A stretch of DNA of 64,000 nt from Tildeniella torsiva UHER 1998/13D (GCA_019358835.1 JAHHIH010000017.1:62001-126000), one strand, 5' to 3'; shown: positions 42,361-52,069, counted from the stretch's first letter. Notes: a model not told the origin generated them from the sequence alone. Translations and numbers: made by a program.

Positions 42361-44745
42361 CTAGCTCTCCCCTGCCAGCCGTCGCTCAATGGCTGTATTC
42401 CATGTCTGTGTCAGGGGCGCGATCGCTTCAGCAATCAGGGTTTGGCCGTCTTGACTAACGAGCGTCAAGGTGTCGCTCTGAACGGTGCCCAGCCATTGCC
42501 ACGCGCCCGCCAGATGATGGCTCAGGTAGGCCTCCCAGTGGGCCTGATGCTGAGGGCTCACCGAGACCACAATTCTTGCGCCGCCTTCCCCAAACAGCAG
42601 CCGATCCCACCGCTGGCTGGTTTGACTGGCCTCTAGCGATAGCTGAATCGTAGCCCCCTGCTGACCCGTAATGCACGATTCTGCCAACGCTACGGCCAGC
42701 CCGCCCTCGGCACAGTCATGGGCCGATTGCACCCATCCCTGGGCAATGCCGTGGCGGCAAGCAGCCTGCACCCGCTTCTCTAGCGCCATATCGATCGCGG
42801 GGGGATGCCCGGTCGCCTGACCATGAACCCCTGCCAGGTACTCTGACCCACCCAGGGTGATTAGGGGATGATCATCCACCACCGTCGATGTGGTTTGCTC
42901 TACCGGAATGCCTAATAGATAGATGAAATCTCCGTCCTGCTGCCAGCCCTGGCCACAGGTGCGGCTCAGGTCGTCAATCAGCCCTACCATGCCGACTACG
43001 GGGGTTGGGTAGATGGGCTGGGGATTGCCCTGGCTATCCACGGTTTCGTTGTAGAGGGAGACATTGCCGCCGGTCACCGGGGTCTCAAACTCACGGCAGG
43101 CGTCGGCTAAGCCCCGGCAGGCATTGGCCAGTTGCCAGTAGCCGATGGGCTTTTCGGGGCTACCAAAGTTGAGATTATCCGTCACCGCCAGGGGCAGGGC
43201 ACCGACGCAGCTGAGGTTGCGGGCGGCTTCGGCCACGGCGGCTTTAGCGCCTTCATAGGGATTCAGATATACGTAGCGGGCGTTGCAGTCTACGGTGGCG
43301 GCCAGCCCTCGGGTCACCGCTCCGGGCTGATACCCCGGCACCGCTTCCAACGGACGCAGGCGAATGACGGCGGCGTCGCCCTGGCCGGGGTAGCGGACGG
43401 TGTTATTTTGCACCTGGTGGTCGTACTGGCGGTAGACCCAGGCTTTGGATGCGATCGTGGGCTGGCTCAATAGCTGATGGAGAACTCCCGTCCAGGTTGT
43501 TTCGCCTAGTTCAGGAAGCGCTATCCCCGCCGCAGAGCAGGGAGGCAGACTGTCTTCGCTCCAGGCCCAGGCTTTTTGGGCGTAGTCGGGTGGTTCTGGC
43601 AGCAAGTCACGGTGGTAGATGGGCGTATTTTCTGACAGAGCCAGGGCAGGAATTTCGGCAGCGACATCCCCCTGGAACAGAATCCGCACAATGGGATCGG
43701 CAATGACGGTGCCCGCGACCACAGCGTGGAGGCCCCAGCGCTCAAAGATTTCGATCACCTCGGCTTCGCGGCCCTTGGCGACCACAAACAGCATGCGCTC
43801 TTGGGACTCAGACAGCAGGTACTCGTAGGGCACCATGCCGGTTTCGCGCACCGGGATCAAGTCTAGATCTAGCTCGATACCGACGCCGCCCTTAGCCGCC
43901 ATCTCGGCGGTGGAACAGGTGAGGCCTGCTGCCCCCATGTCTTGGGCGGCGACGATCGCCCCTGTCTTAAACGCCTCTAAACAGGCTTCCACTAGCGATT
44001 TTTCTAAAAACGGATCGCCGACCTGGACAGCGGGGCGATTGGCTTCAGACTCGTCGGTGAGTTCGGCACTGGCGAAACTGGCCCCGCCCATGCCGTCGCG
44101 CCCGGTGGTTGAACCGACGTACACCACCGGATTGCCGAGGCCTGCCGCGCCGGATTTGACGATATCGTCGGTTTCCATAATGCCGATCGCCATAGCATTC
44201 ACCAGCGGGTTGCCGTTGTAGGCGGCGTCGAAGTACACCTCACCGCCTACGGTGGGCACCCCAAAGCAGTTGCCGTAGTGGGCAATGCCCGACACCACGC
44301 CCTGGCACAGGCGGCGGGTGCGGGCGTCGTTTAAGTCGCCAAATCGCAGGGAGTTGAGTACGGCGATCGGCCGTGCGCCCATGGTGAAAATATCCCGCAG
44401 AATGCCACCGACCCCGGTGGCTGCGCCCTGAAAGGGTTCTACCGCAGAAGGATGGTTGTGGGACTCGATCTTGAAGGCTACCCGCAGGCCATCGCCCGCA
44501 TCGATCACCCCCGCGTTTTCCCCCGGCCCCACCAGCACCCGTGGCCCCTCGGTGGGGAACTGCTTGAGCAGTGGGCGCGAATTCTTGTAGCAGCAGTGCT
44601 CTGACCACATCACCCCAAACATACCCAACTCGGCGCGGTTGGGGTGGCGGCCCAGGCGCTGCACAATGTCGTCGTACTCCTCGGGTTTGATGCCTTCGGA
44701 GGCGATTTCGGCGGGGCTGAAGGGGGCAGTGGAGTAAGCTGTCAT
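42361..44745 (-). CDS. purL: Phosphoribosylformylglycinamidine synthase PurL
   Basis: 794-residue synthetase subunit, the small form that works with PurQ and PurS, converting FGAR to FGAM with ATP and ammonia. Marks: [52 protein letters not shown] (shown as [14 protein letters not shown]), [34 protein letters not shown] and [16 protein letters not shown]. Two AIRS-type halves are complete. ATG at 44745 is chosen since [14 protein letters not shown] fits the family N-terminus; the frame is open 13 codons upstream. purF follows. No purQ or purS is in the window. Confidence 0.97.
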   Translation of the reverse strand: MTAYSTAPFSPAEIASEGIKPEEYDDIVQRLGRHPNRAELGMFGVMWSEHCCYKNSRPLLKQFPTEGPRVLVGPGENAGVIDAGDGLRVAFKIESHNHPSAVEPFQGAATGVGGILRDIFTMGARPIAVLNSLRFGDLNDARTRRLCQGVVSGIAHYGNCFGVPTVGGEVYFDAAYNGNPLVNAMAIGIMETDDIVKSGAAGLGNPVVYVGSTTGRDGMGGASFASAELTDESEANRPAVQVGDPFLEKSLVEACLEAFKTGAIVAAQDMGAAGLTCSTAEMAAKGGVGIELDLDLIPVRETGMVPYEYLLSESQERMLFVVAKGREAEVIEIFERWGLHAVVAGTVIADPIVRILFQGDVAAEIPALALSENTPIYHRDLLPEPPDYAQKAWAWSEDSLPPCSAAGIALPELGETTWTGVLHQLLSQPTIASKAWVYRQYDHQVQNNTVRYPGQGDAAVIRLRPLEAVPGYQPGAVTRGLAATVDCNARYVYLNPYEGAKAAVAEAARNLSCVGALPLAVTDNLNFGSPEKPIGYWQLANACRGLADACREFETPVTGGNVSLYNETVDSQGNPQPIYPTPVVGMVGLIDDLSRTCGQGWQQDGDFIYLLGIPVEQTTSTVVDDHPLITLGGSEYLAGVHGQATGHPPAIDMALEKRVQAACRHGIAQGWVQSAHDCAEGGLAVALAESCITGQQGATIQLSLEASQTSQRWDRLLFGEGGARIVVSVSPQHQAHWEAYLSHHLAGAWQWLGTVQSDTLTLVSQDGQTLIAEAIAPLTQTWNTAIERRLAGES

Positions 44746-44849
44746 GCGGTTGGCGGGGAAGTTGCCTACCGATCTTAGCCCCATTGGGGATTTTGGATTT
44801 GCGATTTTAGATGGGGATGAGGGCGATCGCGAGGATGGGGGAGGTAGTG

Positions 44850-46085
44850 TTAGCCCAGACTCAGGCGGAGCCGCGCAAGTAGAAAATCTCGGATGGCAGC
44901 ATCCTCAGAAAGGCCGATCGCGCGTTGGTAGGCATCTTTTGCAGCGGCGGCTTGGTTCAGGTTGTGCAACAGGTGAGCCTTTAAGGCCCAGTAAGGTTGG
45001 TAGTTTTTGACGGCGTCGGGGGGAATGGTCTCTAGGGCTTGCAGGCTGGCGGTGAAACCTTGTGCTTCGGCGATCGCAGCGGCCTGGCTTACCCTGGCCC
45101 CCAGGGTCGGCGCAATCTGGAGCAATCCCTCATAAAGCAGCACGATCGCATCCCAGTCGGGGGCTTGACCACGCGATCGCTGCATGTGGGCCGATTGAAT
45201 TGCCGCTTCTAGCTGAAAGCGGCCCAGACGCTGTGCTGCCGCTGCCTGCCTGAGGTGCTGCTCGGCCTCGTGCAGCATATCCTGCGACCACAGCTCGGTA
45301 TTTTGCTCCGACAGCGGCACGTAGGCCCCCTCAGCGGTGCGACGGGCCTGGGCGCGGGCTTCGCAAAACAGCATCAGGGCCAACAGCCCCTTGGCCTCGG
45401 GTTCCTCGGGCATGAGGTCTACACACAGGTGAGCCAGCCAGATAGCCTCTTCCGTCAGTCCCTGGTGGCGAGCATCACTGCCGGCGACATTGTCCCAACC
45501 CAGGGTGTAGACAGCGTAGATGGCTTCTAGCACTGCCTGTAGCCGGACGGGCAGATCCTTAACTTCAGGAATTTCAAAGGCAATGCCCGCATCGCGAATT
45601 TTGGCTTTAGCCCGCACCAGTCGCTGCCCCATGGTGGTGGGCGACACCAAAAACGCTGAGGCAATTTGGTGGGCATTGAGCCCCAGAATGGTTTGCAGCA
45701 TCAGCGGGGTATGAATGCTGGCATCGATCGCCGGGTGGGCGCAGACAAACAGCAGCTTCAGCCGCTCGTCGGGAAAGGTCAGCTCCTCTAGATCAGGCAT
45801 GGTGGTAGTGGTGCGACCGCCCGTTTCTAGCCAGTGCACCACCTTGTCCTGGGTTTTGCCGCGCCGCGCCCCGTCGATTAGCTTCCGTTTGGCCGCCAGC
45901 AGTAGCCAGGCCTCCGGGTTCGGCGGCGTGCCTTGGGCTGGCCAGGTTTGCAGCGCCGCCATAAAGGCATCGCCGAGGGCATCTTCCGCCGCCATTACAT
46001 CTCGCGATCGGCTAGCTAAATAGGCCAGCAAACGACCGTAGGAGGCGCGGGCGGTGGTTTCTACCACTCGGCGAGCATCGGTCAT
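44850..46085 (-). CDS. ECF42-type RNA polymerase sigma factor with C-terminal TPR-like extension
   Basis: 411 residues. Region 2: [34 protein letters not shown]; a linker [24 protein letters not shown] and region 4 ([30 protein letters not shown]). About 230 further residues are helical repeats (DUF6596/TPR-like: [33 protein letters not shown]). This matches ECF group 42, which has no anti-sigma and uses its C-terminal domain for control. The gene is 4 bp downstream of a DGPF/YciI protein, the standard partner of this group. ATG at 46085; upstream frame beyond that overlaps the partner gene and is not coding. Activating signal unknown. Confidence 0.9.
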   Translation of the reverse strand: MTDARRVVETTARASYGRLLAYLASRSRDVMAAEDALGDAFMAALQTWPAQGTPPNPEAWLLLAAKRKLIDGARRGKTQDKVVHWLETGGRTTTTMPDLEELTFPDERLKLLFVCAHPAIDASIHTPLMLQTILGLNAHQIASAFLVSPTTMGQRLVRAKAKIRDAGIAFEIPEVKDLPVRLQAVLEAIYAVYTLGWDNVAGSDARHQGLTEEAIWLAHLCVDLMPEEPEAKGLLALMLFCEARAQARRTAEGAYVPLSEQNTELWSQDMLHEAEQHLRQAAAAQRLGRFQLEAAIQSAHMQRSRGQAPDWDAIVLLYEGLLQIAPTLGARVSQAAAIAEAQGFTASLQALETIPPDAVKNYQPYWALKAHLLHNLNQAAAAKDAYQRAIGLSEDAAIRDFLLARLRLSLG

Positions 46086-46089
46086 GGGA

Positions 46090-46452
46090 TTAGGCCATCG
46101 CCGGGGCGGGCAGCACGGGCCGCACCTCCACCGCCCCATACCCTGCCGCTGGGCAGCGGGCCGCCCAGTCGAGGGCAGCATCTAGGTCGGGCACATCAAT
46201 CAGAATAAAACCGCCGAGCTGCTCTTTGGTGTCGGCGTAGGGGCCATCTTGCACCTGGCGCTGGCCCTCCTTAAGGCGCACGGTGGTGCCCGTGTGACCC
46301 GGTTGGAGAATGCCTCCACTGGTGTCGAGGCCCGCTGCCTTGAGGGCTCCGGCGTAGGCCTGGTAGGCCCCCCAGTAAGGCCCGGCCTCGGCTTCATCGG
46401 TGCGGTTGCCAAAGGCTTGCTCGGTTTCGTAGATCAGAATGGCGTACTGCAT
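46090..46452 (-). CDS. YciI/DGPF family protein
   Basis: 120-residue ferredoxin-fold protein. The N-terminus MQYAILIYETEQAF and the motif QVQDGPYADTKEQLGGFILIDVPDLDAAL are those of DGPF-domain proteins, with DGPY in place of DGPF. Such proteins are almost always encoded with ECF42 sigma factors and may sense a small molecule; the biochemical role is not established. It is upstream of the sigma gene by 4 bp, clearly the same operon, so it is likely to be the first gene. ATG at 46452. A repeat cluster begins about 140 bp upstream. Confidence 0.92.
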   Translation of the reverse strand: MQYAILIYETEQAFGNRTDEAEAGPYWGAYQAYAGALKAAGLDTSGGILQPGHTGTTVRLKEGQRQVQDGPYADTKEQLGGFILIDVPDLDAALDWAARCPAAGYGAVEVRPVLPAPAMA

Positions 46453-46588
46453 GAGTTGAGACTCCGTAGTTGGGTGAGTGTTAGAAGGTGTTTGGTGACC
46501 TTCTGTAATGACAACGAATGGGGGAGAGGCATTTCGACAGCGATCGCAGAATTTTCTGAATTTCAGGGTGAGTTAGGGGTATCTATCA

Positions 46589-46684
46589 GGTTGGCAGGTT
46601 AAAAGGTTGGCAGGTTAAAAGGTTGAAAGGTTCTAACCCTCAGTCCCTCAACCTTCAAAGCCTCCAACCCCCAAACCTGCCAAC
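46589..46684. repeat. GGTTGGCAGGTTAAAA tandem repeat with inverted copy
   Basis: Two perfect 16-bp copies (46589-46604 and 46605-46620) with a degenerate third half (GGTTGAAAGGTT), then AACCTGCCAAC at 46674-46684, the reverse complement of the repeat core, so the segment can fold into a long hairpin. Heptamer-like AACCTTC/AACCTGC runs of this kind are common short repeats between cyanobacterial genes. It lies between the YciI operon and the GNAT gene, both leftward. Confidence 0.6.
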
Positions 46685-46698
46685 TTTCCAACCTTCCC

Positions 46699-47208
46699 CT
46701 ACTCACAGTCCGCAAACTCCGGGCGATACCGCACCAGCCCTCGGCAATTCTGTAACGCCCCCGGCTCCAGTTCCAGCACCCGAAATGCGCCATTGGGCAC
46801 CGTGTACTCGCACCGCAGCGCCCTTTCTTCAGCAGGAATAAAGCCAAACCGGGCATAAAACTGTGGATCGCCCAGCACCACAATCGCTCTACTGCCCATT
46901 TGACGACACTGTTCTACCCCCTGGAGAACGAGCTGTGTCCCAATGCCCTGGCGCTGGTGTTCTGGCTGCACCGCCACCGGCCCTAGGCCTAAAACCATTG
47001 GGCTCTCTGGATTGACGTTTTCAAAAGTGACAGGACTGAAGAAGATGTGGCCCACGATCGCATCCCCCACCACCGCCACTAGCGATAGGGTGTGGGGCAA
47101 CCCCCGCAGCCGAGCAACCAGCTTGGCCTCATGCTCGCGGCCAAAGGCGATCGCATTGACCTGGTAAATCGCCGCAATATCCGCCGGATGCTCCGCTCGA
47201 ATCATCAT
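46699..47208 (-). CDS. GNAT family N-acetyltransferase
   Basis: 169-residue acetyltransferase. The acetyl-CoA motif A is VLGLGPVAVQPEHQRQGIGTQLVLQGVEQC, with QRQGIG as the pyrophosphate-binding R/Q-x-x-G-x-G/A. Strand-helix pattern MIRAEHPADIAAIYQV and the later DPQFYARFGF fit YhbS-like members. A Cys-rich C-terminal tail is absent; the last residues end EFADCE. ATG at 47208 preferred; a second ATG is one codon later and a TTG at 47229 overlaps the preceding cyclase end. Substrate unknown. It lies 17 bp downstream of the FHA-cyclase gene on the same strand and may share its transcript. Confidence 0.9.
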   Translation of the reverse strand: MMIRAEHPADIAAIYQVNAIAFGREHEAKLVARLRGLPHTLSLVAVVGDAIVGHIFFSPVTFENVNPESPMVLGLGPVAVQPEHQRQGIGTQLVLQGVEQCRQMGSRAIVVLGDPQFYARFGFIPAEERALRCEYTVPNGAFRVLELEPGALQNCRGLVRYRPEFADCE

Positions 47209-47225
47209 TTCGCCGTGAGCAGGGG

Positions 47226-48206
47226 TCAACAGGACTTGGCCAAGAACTTATTTAAGTCGGCGAAGGTGCCAGCACGGGTGTTGATGGGCTCTTCGTAGCC
47301 TTTCATCTCTACGGTAAAGCACTTAAAACAGGGGGCATCTACCCCGGCTTTTTGCAGGTATTCATAGGTGGTTTCGCCAATGGCGATGTCTAGCCCCAGC
47401 GGCTTGGTGGCTGACTCGAGGCGAAAGGCTGCGTTGACAGTATCGCCCAGGGCCGTGTAGTCGGGGCGATCGCTGCTGCCAGTATTGCCGACCATGGCAT
47501 AGCCGGTGTTGATGCCCGCCCCAATGCGCAGTGGAAACGGCAGCGGAAACTGCTCGTGAAGCTGGCTGGTCATTTCGGCCAGGGTGCTCACCGCCTGCAA
47601 AATCTTTACGATGCTGGCCTGGTCGGCCCCCTCTGGGCCATGTACCCACACCGTCATCACCGCATCGCCAATGTATTTATCGACCCAGCTGCCGTACTGG
47701 CCAATGATTTCTCCGGCGCGGCGAAACCAGGTGCCAATGGCTTCGGAGAGAATTTTTTCGTCGATTTGGCGGGTCAGTACGGTGAAGTCGCGAATATCGA
47801 CCACCATCACCGAAATCAGCTGCCGCACATGGAGCATGGCGGTGGCTTCTTGGCTTCGGGCACCACCCAGAGTAGCATCGGCTGCTCTAGAGGCATCGAC
47901 GGGCGAAAAAAAGCGGAATTCAGTCTGACCAAAGGTCAGCAGGTCGCCATCGTGGAGAATGACCGGCACGCTGACCCGTCGCCCGTTGACAAAGGTGCCG
48001 TTGCGGCTGCCCAAATCGATCAGGTAAAACTGACCACTGTCGCTGCCCTGAAGCATGGCGTGGTTGCGGGAAATCCAGCGGTCGGGCAGCACAAAATTGT
48101 TGTCGTCGCCGCGCCCCACCGTCCAGCAGGCGCCGCCCACCAGAGAGAGCTGGCGATCGCCGGAGTTGGTTTTAAGCGCAAGGTAGGGGCCAGAAGAAGA
48201 AGTCAC
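47226..48206 (-). CDS. FHA-domain adenylate/guanylate cyclase
   Basis: 326-residue class III nucleotide cyclase. An N-terminal FHA domain (about 25-95) shows WTVGRGDDNNFVL, SRNHAML, LIDLGSRNGTFVNG, which binds phosphothreonine peptides. The catalytic domain (about 130-310) has metal ligands Asp137 (VVDIRDFT) and Asp181 (KYIGDAVMTVW), then DYTALGDTVNAAFRLES with the Asn and Arg of the transition state. Lys177 in DKYIGD and Asp in DYTALGD are the substrate-selecting pair expected of adenylate cyclases. No membrane helix. FHA input suggests control by a Ser/Thr kinase. Start is GTG at 48206, with weak spacing upstream. GNAT gene follows. Confidence 0.93.
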   Translation of the reverse strand: MTSSSGPYLALKTNSGDRQLSLVGGACWTVGRGDDNNFVLPDRWISRNHAMLQGSDSGQFYLIDLGSRNGTFVNGRRVSVPVILHDGDLLTFGQTEFRFFSPVDASRAADATLGGARSQEATAMLHVRQLISVMVVDIRDFTVLTRQIDEKILSEAIGTWFRRAGEIIGQYGSWVDKYIGDAVMTVWVHGPEGADQASIVKILQAVSTLAEMTSQLHEQFPLPFPLRIGAGINTGYAMVGNTGSSDRPDYTALGDTVNAAFRLESATKPLGLDIAIGETTYEYLQKAGVDAPCFKCFTVEMKGYEEPINTRAGTFADLNKFLAKSC

Positions 48207-48342
48207 GACATTATGCTATGGGCACAAACTAAGAATGATTGGGCGCAATCGGCTCAAAACTCAGCTGCGATCGCGGCAGACAACCCCAAAATATCCCTGA
48301 GCTGACCCCATTATGCCAGAGATGCTAGCCCCAGCGCTCAGC

Positions 48343-49059
48343 CTAAGCCAGAGCCGCCGTTAGAAAGAACAAACCATCCACAACTAGCGTGCTAAACACA
48401 GCTCCGCCAAAGGCCCACCAGGCCAGCTGTCGAGAGGTACTGAGGGCGATCGCGGTAGCCACCAGTAAAAATAAGACTAGAATCACCGCCCGACAGGCGG
48501 CCACATCGGTTTGAAGCGTGGCGCTGGCGGCCCGCAATATTAAGGGTGCTGCATCCGGACTGGTGAGCATCAGCTGCCGCCAGGTGGGAAACAGATGCAT
48601 CCAATTGATGTAGAGATCGGTGATAGCAGTGCCCAGCAACGACCCCAGAAAAAAGTAGCTCCCCACGCGCCCCCAGCCCTGGTACAGGCACACCAGCGCA
48701 ATGGGCAACCCCAGGGCTTCAATGGGCAAATGAACCACTGGATCCCATCGAAACCAGCCCCAGTACAGCGAGCCCGTCAGCCAGATCCACCCAAAGCCAA
48801 CGATCAAATCGCCCCAAATGCTCCAGCGGGGCCGCTTCATGAGCCACGTCCCCAGCACTAGCCAAAGGGGAGTAATCGCCAGGCTCACCCAAGGAAAGTA
48901 GCGCACCAGGGGTGCCTGTACAAACACCGGCAGAATCACCAAGCCAAGCGCTGCCCCAAAAACCTTGATTTGGAGAGTCGACCGCAATGCCCAGCTCTGT
49001 ACGAGAGCCAGCAGCGGCAAGATCCCCTTAACTGAAGCAGAACTATAGGAAAGACTCAA
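48343..49059 (-). CDS. DUF3120 family membrane protein
   Basis: About 238 residues with six or seven hydrophobic helices (VFGAALGLVILPVFVQAPLV, VSLAITPLWLVLGTW, VILVLFLLVATAIAL, WAFGGAVFSTLVVDGLFFL). WGRVGSYFFLGSLLGTAITDLYINWM (read as LGTAITDLYINWMHL) marks the cyanobacterial DUF3120 family, of unknown function. The start is a TTG at 49059; no better start exists until residue 75, and no ribosome-binding site is clear, so the N-terminus is uncertain. It is divergent from the candidate small protein at 49141 and 136 bp upstream of the cyclase on the same strand. Confidence 0.8.
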   Translation of the reverse strand: MSLSYSSASVKGILPLLALVQSWALRSTLQIKVFGAALGLVILPVFVQAPLVRYFPWVSLAITPLWLVLGTWLMKRPRWSIWGDLIVGFGWIWLTGSLYWGWFRWDPVVHLPIEALGLPIALVCLYQGWGRVGSYFFLGSLLGTAITDLYINWMHLFPTWRQLMLTSPDAAPLILRAASATLQTDVAACRAVILVLFLLVATAIALSTSRQLAWWAFGGAVFSTLVVDGLFFLTAALA

Positions 49060-49416
49060 GGTAATTCTGAGTATTTAGTTAATCATTGTTAACATAGCAT
49101 GCCCCAGGGGGGCATTGGGCAGACTGGATGAGGATTGACGATGGTTAACGCAGTATTAAAGGTTTTCTTCAAGTTCACAGTTGACCCCACGGCTAATCAA
49201 GCCCGCAAGAAGAAGTCAAAACCCTGCAAACAGCGATGACCAAATCTCTACAATAGTTAACGATCGCCGTTGGCTGGCCAGGTCGTTACCCTGATTGGTG
49301 TATTTATCTTAAGAGAATCTCCCCGCTGCGGCAATTTAGAGATTTTGTGGCCTGTGGCCGGGCGAAGACTGTGCTCACTGACCGGTTCTGCCAGTTGTCT
49401 ATATGCGCAATAACTT
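49060..49416. other. 357-bp intergenic region, mostly non-coding
   Basis: Between DUF3120 (minus) and uppP (plus). The only structured item is the candidate 32-codon frame at 49141-49239. The rest is A-T-richer than neighbouring genes and contains TTAAC and GTTAAC stretches at both ends, with no recognised RNA or repeat. Confidence 0.4.
49141..49239 (+). CDS. Candidate 32-residue basic small protein
   Basis: ATG at 49141 has GAGG 7 nt upstream and reads MVNAVLKVFFKFTVDPTANQ, then ARKKKSKPCKQR to a TGA at 49237. It is short, with a hydrophobic first half and a strongly basic end (pattern KKKSKPCKQR). Codon bias at this length cannot decide whether it is real. It could be a small membrane-associated peptide or a leader for a downstream transcript (uppP, 177 bp later). 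No homolog is recognised by eye. Confidence 0.3.
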   Translation: MVNAVLKVFFKFTVDPTANQARKKKSKPCKQR

Positions 49417-50364
49417 ATGAGTAATGTTATGGGTAGCTTAGTCTCGGCTCTGACTTGGGCCGCTCCAGTAGCCCAGGTACCAGTAGCCCAGGTAAGCGAG
49501 GCTGCTTCTACCGCTGCGATGGCACCTATCACTCTGTTTCAGGCCATTGTCATTGGTATTGTGCAGGGGCTCACGGAGTTCTTGCCGATTAGCAGCACCG
49601 CCCACGTCAAAATGGTGCCGGTAGTGCTGGGCTGGGGAGATCCGGGGGTAGCTTTTACGGCGGTCATTCAGCTGGGCAGCATTGCGGCAATGATCTGGTA
49701 TTTTTGGGCCGATCTGCGTCAGGTGGTGGGCGGGATGGCTCAGGCGGCCCTCGGCGGCAAATACAACTCCCCAGACTTTCGCCTCGGCCTAGGGATTTTA
49801 TTAGGCACTCTCCCGATTGTGGTGGGGGGGCTGTTGATTAAAGCCTTCATCCCTGATTTTGATAACTCGCCTCTGCGGAGTAGCGCCACCATTGCCATCG
49901 TGTCTATTGTGATGGCGCTGCTGCTGGGGGTAGCGGAGATGTTCAGCACCCGTCAGCGTACCTTTGAGGCCCTGACCCTCAAAGATGGCGTAACCATGGG
50001 ATTTGCCCAAGCGCTGGCCCTGATTCCTGGGGTGTCGCGATCGGGATCTACCCTGACCGCTGGCCTGTTCATGGGGCTGGAGCGGGCCACGGCAGCCCGG
50101 TTCTCCTTTTTGCTGGGCATTCCGGCCATCACCCTGGCCGGTCTGGTGGAACTAAAGGGAGTGCTTGCAGGCGGGGTGGGCGCCGTTGGGCTAGTCCCAT
50201 TAATCGGCGGGTTAATGGCCGCCCTAGTGTCGTCTTACCTGGCGATTTTCTGGCTGCTGCGGTTCTTAAAGGAGCACAGCACCTGGGTCTTTGTGTGGTA
50301 TCGCCTGGCGTTTGGCGCGGCAATCTTGCTGGCGCTGGCCACCGGAAAAATGCAAAACATCTAA
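49417..50364 (+). CDS. uppP: Undecaprenyl-diphosphatase UppP
   Basis: 315-residue membrane phosphatase (BacA) that recycles undecaprenyl pyrophosphate for peptidoglycan and polysaccharide synthesis and gives bacitracin resistance. Catalytic motifs are QGLTEFLPISSTAHVKMV (with the E and the PISSTAH loop) and FAQALALIPGVSRSGSTLTAGL (PGxSRSG). Eight hydrophobic helices fit the family. The N-terminus is about 30 residues longer than in E. coli, with an Ala-rich stretch (VAQVPVAQVSEAAS) before the first helix. ATG at 49417 was used; initiation at an internal site is possible. The next gene follows after 42 bp, so the two may be co-transcribed. Confidence 0.95.
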   Translation: MSNVMGSLVSALTWAAPVAQVPVAQVSEAASTAAMAPITLFQAIVIGIVQGLTEFLPISSTAHVKMVPVVLGWGDPGVAFTAVIQLGSIAAMIWYFWADLRQVVGGMAQAALGGKYNSPDFRLGLGILLGTLPIVVGGLLIKAFIPDFDNSPLRSSATIAIVSIVMALLLGVAEMFSTRQRTFEALTLKDGVTMGFAQALALIPGVSRSGSTLTAGLFMGLERATAARFSFLLGIPAITLAGLVELKGVLAGGVGAVGLVPLIGGLMAALVSSYLAIFWLLRFLKEHSTWVFVWYRLAFGAAILLALATGKMQNI

Positions 50365-50406
50365 GATGGGAAGGCACATTTTGCGTCCCAAAGGCTTCCC
50401 TGAGCT

Positions 50407-51864
50407 ATGGCTGCTTCGGCTATTCGCCCTGCCCGCATCACCCGGGTGCTGCCCGACTCCATTGCCGAAGAGATTGGCTTTGAGCCCGGCGATGCCCTAG
50501 TGGCGATCAACGGTCAGCCGCCGCGCGATTTAATTGACTATCGCTTTCTCTGCGCCGATGAAGACCTAACCCTGGAGGTGCTAGACACCAAGGGCAAAGC
50601 CCACCGGGTCGAGATTGAAAAAGACATTGACGACGATCTGGGGCTAGAGTTTGAAACGGCCCTCTTTGATGGGCTGATGCAGTGCAACAACGCCTGTCCC
50701 TTTTGCTTTATTGACCAGCAGCCTCCGGGCAAGCGCGGCACCCTCTACCTCAAAGACGACGACTACCGCCTGAGCTTTCTCTACGGCAGCTATCTGACCC
50801 TCACCAACCTGCTGCCCCAGGAGTGGGAGCGCATCGCCCAGATGCGGCTTTCGCCTCTGTATGTGTCAGTGCACGCCACGGAGCCAGAGGTGCGATCGCG
50901 CCTGCTGAAAAACCCCCGAGCCGGGCAAATTCTCGATCAGCTGGCCTGGTTTCAAGCCCAGCGGCTGCAAATTCATGCCCAGGTGGTGGTCTGCCCCGGC
51001 ATCAACGATGGCGATCACTTAGCCACCACCCTGCAAGACCTAGCCCGCTTTCACGAAGGGGAGGTACCTGCGGTCGCCTCAGCGGCGGTGGTGCCCGTAG
51101 GGCTAACCCGGTTTCGCCCGCCAGGGGATGAGCTAACTCCAGTGACCCAGGCTCAGGCTCGACAGGCGATCGCCCAGGTGCAGGCGTTTCAGGCAGACTG
51201 TCGGCGGCGGTTTGGCACCAACTTTGTGTGGCTAGCCGACGAGTGGTTTTTAATCGCCCAGCAAGAGGTGCCCGACGAGGGCCACTATGAAGACTACCCC
51301 CAGTTGGGTAACGGGGTGGGGTCGATTCGGCAGTTTCTCAAAGCGTTTCAGCAGTCTGCGGATGACTACCTGCCGGAGACCGTCAGCCCACCGCGAACCC
51401 TGACATGGGTGGTGGGCAACGCGGTCGGGCACGCCTTCCAGCCCATCGTCGATCGCCTCAACACCGTCCAGGGGCTGACGGTGCGCCTAGCCGCCTTAGC
51501 CAGCGACTACTGGGGGCGAGACCTGACAGTGACGGGTCTGCTGACCGGCCACGATCTGTTGCTGGGGCTGCGCGATGGTTCTGATGTCCCCAGCCCGGCT
51601 CAGGATGGGCCGCCGTCCCGGCATCGCTCTCTGGGCGATGCTCTGCTGCTGCCTACAGTGATGCTGAAGCCCAGCGACTCGGGCGACGCTAAAGATACCC
51701 TGTTTCTGGACGACCTCAGTGTGGCTGAAATCAGCCAGCGACTTGGCTGCCCAGTTATCCCCATAGACGATACCGACGCTCTGGTGCGAGCCTGCTGTGG
51801 CGCTCTGCCGGACGACAGCTTCACCGATTTACAGCCCGCCGCTGGCTATTGGACGCCATCGTGA
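50407..51864 (+). CDS. TIGR03279 radical-SAM/DUF512 protein, cyanobacterial
   Basis: 485 residues. An N-terminal PDZ-like domain (IAEEIGFEPGDALVAINGQPPRDLIDYRF, shown as IGFEPGDALVAINGQPP) is followed by an atypical radical-SAM cluster motif CNNACPFCFI (C-x3-C-x2-C), then FLYGSYLTLTNL and the C-terminal DUF512 region (DNYPQLGNGVGS-like: YEDYPQLGNGVGSIRQF). This is the TIGR03279 family of putative Fe-S oxidoreductases found in almost all cyanobacteria. The reaction is unknown. Cysteines in the C-terminus (CCGALP) are extra. ATG at 50407. Neighbours are uppP and tolC; no functional link is evident. Confidence 0.93.
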   Translation: MAASAIRPARITRVLPDSIAEEIGFEPGDALVAINGQPPRDLIDYRFLCADEDLTLEVLDTKGKAHRVEIEKDIDDDLGLEFETALFDGLMQCNNACPFCFIDQQPPGKRGTLYLKDDDYRLSFLYGSYLTLTNLLPQEWERIAQMRLSPLYVSVHATEPEVRSRLLKNPRAGQILDQLAWFQAQRLQIHAQVVVCPGINDGDHLATTLQDLARFHEGEVPAVASAAVVPVGLTRFRPPGDELTPVTQAQARQAIAQVQAFQADCRRRFGTNFVWLADEWFLIAQQEVPDEGHYEDYPQLGNGVGSIRQFLKAFQQSADDYLPETVSPPRTLTWVVGNAVGHAFQPIVDRLNTVQGLTVRLAALASDYWGRDLTVTGLLTGHDLLLGLRDGSDVPSPAQDGPPSRHRSLGDALLLPTVMLKPSDSGDAKDTLFLDDLSVAEISQRLGCPVIPIDDTDALVRACCGALPDDSFTDLQPAAGYWTPS

Positions 51865-52069
51865 TTGTACTAAACCGTTTAGTTTGCTAAGCTGGTGACT
51901 GAAAATTTTGTGGCTGATCCTTCTTTCTATTGAGATAGGTTTGTCTCTGTCTAGGGGGATAGATCAGGCTGCGGCAGGCCTAACTTAAGCCCGATGCCGA
52001 TATGCTAAAAAAACTGTGGCAGAAATTTTCATTTTTCCGTTGGTGACTTAACCTCGTTACTGATAGCCC

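Noticed and set aside
47556-48305. 249-codon open frame on the plus strand
   Set aside because: It lies antisense to the FHA-cyclase, whose catalytic motifs are unambiguous. The translated sequence is rich in H, G and Q with no motif.
52002-52046. 14-codon frame (MLKKLWQKFSFFRW) upstream of tolC
   Set aside because: No ribosome-binding site and too short to judge; A-T-rich sequence produces such frames by chance. It could be a leader peptide but is not supported.
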